From: Bacteroidota bacterium
Lineage (GTDB): Bacteria > Bacteroidota > Ignavibacteria > UBA10030 > UBA8401
Length of the DNA stretch: 10,518 nt
NCBI GenBank assembly: GCA_023229405.1
Contig: JALNZH010000107.1
Location: 1-10,518, forward strand
Reading direction: 5' to 3'
Shown here: piece after piece, positions 7,161 through 10,518 of the stretch
Layout: every line of letters begins with the position of its first letter
Numbering within the stretch: the stretch's first letter is position 1
Made by a program: the position numbers and the translations under genes
The notes under the pieces: model-generated
Seen by the model: the letters and a program-made list of their open reading frames with translations, nothing else
Told to the model about the DNA's origin: nothing
The model's database searches: none

Positions 7161-7190
7161 ATAAAAAAAAGAGGAGCATCAAACTCCTCT
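7161..7190 (-). terminator. Intrinsic terminator-like hairpin reading toward uppP
   Basis: On the minus strand AGAGGAG (7190-7184), a 7-base loop and CTCCTCT (7176-7170) form a 7-bp stem. It is followed by a run of eight to nine T (7170-7163). There is no T-run on the plus strand, so it would act on minus-strand transcripts. No gene on that strand ends just upstream, so it is either an attenuator or leader element of the uppP unit, or it closes a very short transcript. Confidence 0.6.
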
Positions 7191-7198
7191 ACAATAAA

Positions 7199-7229
7199 CA
7201 AAGGTACGAAAAATTTTCTCCTGTTCAAA
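7199..7229 (-). promoter_or_regulatory. Bacteroidota-type promoter facing uppP
   Basis: On the minus strand TTTG (7229-7226), 19 bases, then TACCTTTG (7206-7199) fit the -33/-7 consensus TTTG and TAnnTTTG exactly. The predicted start near 7192 is only a few bases before the hairpin at 7161-7190. The resulting leader to uppP would be about 250 bases and contain the palindromic repeat. Confidence 0.5.
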
Positions 7230-7344
7230 CGAACCTCTTCTTTATAATAGTAGTTGAATTCTTTCGATTAAAATTGTACTCTAGCCGAGCAGTGTCAACA
7301 TAATTTTTGGAATTCACTATTTATTCACTAATTATTTCAACCCA

Positions 7345-8760
7345 ATGAGCCATTCCTCCACAAAATCACAGTTCGGAACCCTCATCACGGTCTTCTTTTT
7401 TTGGGGCTTCCTCGCTGCATCGAACGGTGTGTTTATCCCGTTCTGCAAAGAACATTTTAATCTCACACAATTTCAATCTCAGCTTATCGACCTAGCCTTC
7501 TATCTGGCATACTTCGTCGGTTCTCTGGCTCTCTATTTGACGGAACGTCTGATGAAGATCGACTTCCTGAATAAGATTGGATATAAAATGGGCATTGCGT
7601 ACGGTCTCTTCGTTTCCGCCGCAGGTGCATTGGCCATGATCGGCGCTGTGAACAGCGGCAATTACTGGTTGATTCTTGGCTCATTGTTTCTGATTGCGGT
7701 CGGATTCTCCTTACAGCAAACCTGTGCTCAGCCGTTTGCTATCGCGCTTGGGAATCCTGAAACAGGTGCACACCGGCTGAATCTTGCAGGCGGTGTCAAC
7801 TCGTTTGGCACGACAATCGGTCCGTTGATTGTCAGCTACTTCCTGTTCGGCGGTTTAACAAAGAATGTTAATGTTGAAATTGCATCGATTAATCAAATGT
7901 ATATGTTTCTGGCAGGATTATTCATTGCCGTCGCTCTCTTCTTTATTTTCTCCAACCTTCCCAAAATTACACAGGATGAACATATTGAAGCAGGACGCGG
8001 AGCATTAAAATATCCTCAGCTGGTATACGGAATGATCGGTATTTTTGTCTATGTCGGCGTTGAGGTGACAATTCAGAGTAATCTGGGAGCTCTGTTGAAA
8101 CTGCCGGATTTCGGCGGTTACGATGAATCTGAGATCTCCCGCTTTATTTCGCTCTATTGGGGCAGTCTGATGATCGGACGATGGACCGGAGCGATTACGG
8201 TATTTAATCTTTCAAAAGTGTGGAAGAATATCCTTACCGTCGTAGTGCCATACATTGCATTCGGAGTGATCTTGGGAGCGAATGCGTTGAACGGAACCGA
8301 CGTGAGCGATCTGTACGTGTATGCATTTGTTATTGCCATCCAGATCGTCGGCTTCTTTATCGGACAAGAAAAGCCGGCGAAGACTCTGCTGATTTTCTCG
8401 CTTCTTGGTATTGTGGCTATGTCCATTGGAATGCTGACCACCGGTACTGTGGCGATCTTTGCCTTTGTCAGCGGTGGACTCTTCTGTTCAGTGATGTGGC
8501 CCAGCATTTTCGCTCTCTCCGTTGCCGGATTGGGAAAATATACCAGCCAGGGTTCTACGTTCCTGATCATGATGATTCTTGGCGGTGCGTTGATCCCACC
8601 GTTCCAGGGATGGTTGAGCGACGTGCTGAACAATATTCATTTGTCGTATATCGTGACGATCTTCTTATTCGGTTATCTGGCATTCTTTGCCATGAAAGCA
8701 AAAGCAGTGCTGAAAGCACAGGGAATCGATTACGAGAATTCTGCAACTGCCGCTCACTAA
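7345..8760 (+). CDS. FucP-like sugar MFS transporter
   Basis: This 471-residue inner-membrane carrier has about 12 membrane segments and belongs to the fucose:proton symporter (FHS) group of the major facilitator superfamily. The start FFFWGFLAASNGVFIPFCK (18-36) resembles the FucP/GlcP first helix, with an Asn where FucP-type proteins carry N/D-D residues. Further family-like stretches are GFSLQQTCAQPFAIALG and LNLAGGVNSFGTTIGPL (about 122-160), and in the second half YVGVEVTIQSNLGALL, YWGSLMIGRWTGA and FIGQEKPAKTLL. Length is at the upper end of the group. The probable mechanism is proton-coupled import of a monosaccharide or amino sugar. murQ lies about 1.5 kb away and converges on it; in some Bacteroidota a related carrier imports MurNAc, so MurNAc is one possible substrate, not shown here. 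ATG at 7345 is the obvious start. Confidence 0.9.
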   Translation: MSHSSTKSQFGTLITVFFFWGFLAASNGVFIPFCKEHFNLTQFQSQLIDLAFYLAYFVGSLALYLTERLMKIDFLNKIGYKMGIAYGLFVSAAGALAMIGAVNSGNYWLILGSLFLIAVGFSLQQTCAQPFAIALGNPETGAHRLNLAGGVNSFGTTIGPLIVSYFLFGGLTKNVNVEIASINQMYMFLAGLFIAVALFFIFSNLPKITQDEHIEAGRGALKYPQLVYGMIGIFVYVGVEVTIQSNLGALLKLPDFGGYDESEISRFISLYWGSLMIGRWTGAITVFNLSKVWKNILTVVVPYIAFGVILGANALNGTDVSDLYVYAFVIAIQIVGFFIGQEKPAKTLLIFSLLGIVAMSIGMLTTGTVAIFAFVSGGLFCSVMWPSIFALSVAGLGKYTSQGSTFLIMMILGGALIPPFQGWLSDVLNNIHLSYIVTIFLFGYLAFFAMKAKAVLKAQGIDYENSATAAH

Positions 8761-8778
8761 GGATGTGTGTCTCAAAAG

Positions 8779-8812
8779 ATTGCCATCCTTCGACTCCGCT
8801 CAGGATGGCAAT
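8779..8812. repeat. REP-like hairpin with TTCGACTCCGCTCA loop
   Basis: ATTGCCATCCT (8779-8789) pairs perfectly with AGGATGGCAAT (8802-8812). The loop segment is the CCTTCGACTCCGCTCAGG type that I recall as a widely dispersed intergenic motif in environmental genomes. It lies 18 bases after the MFS stop and before the strong terminator, and may add 3'-end protection to that mRNA. Confidence 0.6.
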
Positions 8813-8831
8813 TCTCACAGAGAAAGAAAAC

Positions 8832-8866
8832 AAAAAAGCCTATAAAGAAATTTATAGGCTTTTTTT
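8832..8866. terminator. Bidirectional intrinsic terminator
   Basis: AAAAAAGCCTATAAA (8832-8846), loop GAAA (8847-8850) and TTTATAGGCTTTTTT (8851-8865) form a perfect 15-bp stem with a GNRA-type tetraloop. The flanking A and T runs give a U-tract on either strand. It lies between the convergent MFS gene (ends 8760) and the SpoVG-family gene (ends 8900) and should stop both transcripts. Confidence 0.92.
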
Positions 8867-8899
8867 GGATGAAGTAGTGGAGAGTAGCGTGTTGCAGAA

Positions 8900-9148
8900 T
8901 TATAGATTGGAGAATTTTTCCAAGGCTTGAGATGTCAGTTTGTCCTTCAGATCCTTCGACATTTTTACCTTATCCCAATATTTTTTCTTGTCGTTTTTAT
9001 CCTGATCGGACGGTGCAGCCACGAACAGACCGTTCTTTCCATCCGCGATCTTAAATCCTTTAATCGTAATTCCTTCAGATGTCTCTACGTCAAAAAACGC
9101 CTTAAGATTGTTCGATCCCGAAAATTGTTTCATGTTAACGACATTCAT
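8900..9148 (-). CDS. SpoVG-family protein
   Basis: This 82-residue protein is compatible with the SpoVG fold. The segment VKxF...LKAFFDVETSEGITIKGFKI followed by ADGKNGLFVAAPS (35-47) matches the family hallmark of the form I-D-G-x-N-G-L-F-V-x-x-P-S. After it come a charged stretch (DQDKNDKKKYWDKV) and a C-terminal helix ending LTSQALEKF, as in SpoVG. Family members are small nucleic-acid-binding regulators first known from sporulation and virulence control in Firmicutes and Borrelia; homologues in non-sporulating Gram-negatives are poorly studied. The frame extends to 9262, but ATG at 9148 is preceded by a perfect AGGAGG at 4 bases, and the upstream part lacks family similarity. Its own promoter probably lies at 9202-9232. 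It is downstream of murQ on the same strand. Confidence 0.85.
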   Translation of the reverse strand: MNVVNMKQFSGSNNLKAFFDVETSEGITIKGFKIADGKNGLFVAAPSDQDKNDKKKYWDKVKMSKDLKDKLTSQALEKFSNL

Positions 9149-9201
9149 ACAGCCTCCTGTGAAGTTGGTAAGAAAAAATAGTGTGAGTGGAACTGTGGAG
9201 G

Positions 9202-9232
9202 CAAAATTATTAATGGCGGATGTCGTAGTCAA
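9202..9232 (-). promoter_or_regulatory. Bacteroidota-type promoter of the SpoVG-family gene
   Basis: On the minus strand TTG (9232-9230), 20 bases, then TAATTTTG (9209-9202) fit the -33/-7 consensus. Transcription would begin near 9195, giving a 5' leader of about 47 bases that ends in AGGAGG just before the ATG at 9148. Confidence 0.5.
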
Positions 9233-9290
9233 GAAAGATGTATTGACAATCAAGGTCATCAATGTATCTCACGTTCTGTTGAAAGATCTC

Positions 9291-9313
9291 TAAAAATAAA
9301 ATCGTTGACGATT
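9291..9313 (-). terminator. Weak terminator-like hairpin after murQ
   Basis: AATCGT-TG-ACGATT (9300-9313) is a 6-bp inverted repeat that, read on the minus strand, is followed by TTTATTTTTA. It begins 24 bases after the murQ stop. The stem is short and AT-rich and the effective loop is small, so termination would be partial at best. Confidence 0.35.
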
Positions 9314-9336
9314 AAGGTTACGATGTGAAATAGGTG

Positions 9337-10293
9337 TTACAAAATGGAATATTCTTTCCCCTCGATCGCGGCACGGACGAATCCGTTGGAACGCTGTAGT
9401 CGTTTTGTCGCTTCGTCAAAATCGACGTTCGCTTTAATCATCACGAGTGCGGTCTTCACATGTCCCTTTGCGTCGAACAAAGCATGTTCTGCGGTCGAAT
9501 AATCCACCCCGGTGACCGTCATAACCACTCGCTTAGCACGCTCCACTAATTTTTTATTTGTCATCTGCAGATCGATCATCATATTCTCGTACACTTTCCC
9601 GAGACGGATCATTGCTGTGGTGGTGATCATATTCAGGATCAACTTCTGCGCCGTGCCGCTTTTCATTCTCGTTGATCCCATCACGACTTCCGGCCCAACC
9701 TCTGCGCAGATCGCCACATCGAGAGCATCTGCGAGATGTTTGTATTCTGGCAGGTCGAGATTCGTACGGGGATTGGTGGTGACATACAGAGTTCGCGCTC
9801 CTCGTTCTTTTGCTCGCGTCACTGCTCCGATCACATAGGGTGTGCGCATACTCGCGGCGATACCACAGACAACGTCATTCGGACCGACTACTTTCTTGTC
9901 CATGTCGTCTGCTCCCCCTTCCGGTTTATCTTCTGCTCCTTCAACTGCGCGAAACATTGCGCCTTCTCCTCCGGCAATAATTCCCTGAACCATTTCAAAC
10001 GGCACTCCGAATGTAGGAGGACATTCGCTTGCATCGACGACACCAACACGACCGCTGGTTCCCGCACCGACATAGATCAATCGTCCACCATTGAGAAAAG
10101 CTTTTACTGTTAGCTCCACAGCCTGAGCGATATACGAAAGCTGTGATTCTACCGCAAGCGCTATTTTCTTGTCTTCGGTATTGATAATGGAAAGAATATC
10201 GGTAATTGATCGTGCATCGATATCCATCGACTGAGGATTCCGTTGTTCCGTAGAAAGTTTCTGCAGTTGCTGGAACAGATCTTTTGTATCCAC
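9337..10293 (-). CDS. murQ: N-acetylmuramic acid 6-phosphate etherase
   Basis: This cytoplasmic SIS-domain enzyme cleaves the lactyl ether of MurNAc-6-phosphate to give GlcNAc-6-phosphate and D-lactate in cell-wall recycling or MurNAc catabolism. The 318-residue product has the family order: TEQRNPQSMDID at 15-26, the phosphate-binding YVGAGTSGRVGVVDASECPP (74-93) with catalytic Glu90, AVEGAED at 116-122 with the second Glu121, GIAAS at 144-148, and GPEVVMGSTRMKSGTAQKL further on, matching the usual GPEVIxGSTRxKxGTAQK. One oddity is Met149 in GIAASMRTPYV, where the family normally has Gly. It starts with GTG at 10293, which overlaps the stop codon of the upstream gene by one base (TAGTG), implying translational coupling. 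A kinase such as MurK, or a MurP PTS, should supply the substrate but is not in view. Confidence 0.96.
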   Translation of the reverse strand: MDTKDLFQQLQKLSTEQRNPQSMDIDARSITDILSIINTEDKKIALAVESQLSYIAQAVELTVKAFLNGGRLIYVGAGTSGRVGVVDASECPPTFGVPFEMVQGIIAGGEGAMFRAVEGAEDKPEGGADDMDKKVVGPNDVVCGIAASMRTPYVIGAVTRAKERGARTLYVTTNPRTNLDLPEYKHLADALDVAICAEVGPEVVMGSTRMKSGTAQKLILNMITTTAMIRLGKVYENMMIDLQMTNKKLVERAKRVVMTVTGVDYSTAEHALFDAKGHVKTALVMIKANVDFDEATKRLQRSNGFVRAAIEGKEYSIL

Positions 10294-10518
10294 TATGGCC
10301 TCGCGTGTTGACGTGTTGTGGCGATGATCAGTTTTTTGTCAAAATTATCAAACTCTTCACTTCCCGGGAAGATTAGTGGAACACTCTTCAAAGAGACCAA
10401 AGGATAACTTTTTTGTGCTTCCAATTCTTCTCCGGCAATTTCCGTCCCTTTAAATGTAATCAATGATGGAACAGCAATGGAAATTTTTTCTGTAACGATG
10501 TTTTCACCGGAGAATGGT
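10293..10518 (-). CDS. C-terminal end of an unrecognised protein (partial)
   Basis: An open frame enters from the right edge and ends at TAG (10295-10293), giving the last 74 residues of a protein. The segment alternates hydrophobic and charged residues (KISIAVPSLITFKG, then YPLVSLKSVPLIFPG, then KKLIIATT), which suggests beta-rich structure, and it ends in RQHARP. I cannot place it in a family. Its stop overlaps the murQ GTG by one base, so the two genes are almost certainly in one operon and the product probably acts in the same muropeptide or amino-sugar pathway. A cell-wall hydrolase or glycosidase is possible, but nothing in these residues shows it. Confidence 0.72.
   Translation of the reverse strand, partial: PFSGENIVTEKISIAVPSLITFKGTEIAGEELEAQKSYPLVSLKSVPLIFPGSEEFDNFDKKLIIATTRQHARP

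Larger units (their letters stand above)
6942..7344. other. Divergent intergenic region, 403 bases
   Basis: This gap between uppP (minus) and the MFS carrier (plus) holds the expanded palindromic repeat, the hairpin with T-run and the uppP-facing promoter. The remaining part, 7230-7344, must contain the promoter of the plus-strand transporter. I find only near matches there (for example TAATTTTTG at about 7301-7309, with a TTG 24 bases upstream) and assign none. No convincing coding sequence is visible on either strand. Confidence 0.6.

Noticed and set aside
6964..7182. 72-codon minus-strand frame in the uppP leader
   Set aside because: It begins with TTG inside the hairpin loop, its first codons are the T-run, and it consists of the palindromic repeat; no protein-like features.
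7163..7190. Plus-strand terminator in the divergent region
   Set aside because: The stem has no T-run on the plus strand, so only minus-strand termination is plausible.
8220..8930. 236-codon plus-strand frame overlapping the transporter end
   Set aside because: It is the +1 shadow of the MFS gene and runs through the REP-like hairpin and the terminator; its residue composition is not protein-like.

Overview
The window looks like chromosomal DNA of a free-living bacterium from the Bacteroidota/Chlorobiota (FCB) side of the tree, possibly an Ignavibacteria-like lineage. The evidence is a periplasmic two-component-regulator propeller protein, a FucP-type sugar MFS carrier of the kind common in Bacteroidota, weak or absent Shine-Dalgarno sequences before many genes, and three promoter-like sites of the Bacteroidota form TTG-N19/20-TAnnTTTG. 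This placement is inferred; there is no rRNA or other phylogenetic marker. I see no phage, transposase, CRISPR array, tRNA or rRNA.

Layout. Positions 1-1017 (minus) hold the N-terminal 339 codons of a secreted or periplasmic seven-bladed propeller sensor that runs off the left edge and has no ATG start. Positions 1018-1256 are its leader and promoter region, with a LacI-type palindrome. Then, all on the minus strand, come a small alpha/beta-hydrolase (phospholipase/carboxylesterase family), glutaminase GlsA and a MarC-family membrane protein. Positions 3711-3800 carry a palindromic intergenic repeat. Next, reading in the minus direction from 6941, is a cassette of uppP (undecaprenyl-diphosphatase), a DedA-family protein (candidate undecaprenyl-phosphate flippase), a DUF4032/LPS-kinase-like protein and an 85-residue protein of unknown function.

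Positions 6942-7344 (403 bases) form a divergent intergenic region. It contains a second, longer copy of the palindromic repeat, a minus-strand terminator-like hairpin and a good Bacteroidota-type promoter facing uppP. On the plus strand, 7345-8760 is a FucP-like sugar transporter. It converges on a minus-strand SpoVG-family gene across a near-ideal bidirectional terminator. MurQ (MurNAc-6-phosphate etherase) lies upstream of spoVG, and the 3' end of an unrecognised gene overlaps the murQ start by one base.

Theme. Several genes concern cell-wall carrier lipid and muropeptide recycling. UppP and DedA regenerate and return undecaprenyl phosphate; MurQ salvages MurNAc; the MFS carrier could import MurNAc or another sugar. 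The least understood part, and the best candidate for something new, is the kinase-like DUF4032 protein and its small partner in the apparent uppP-dedA transcription unit.
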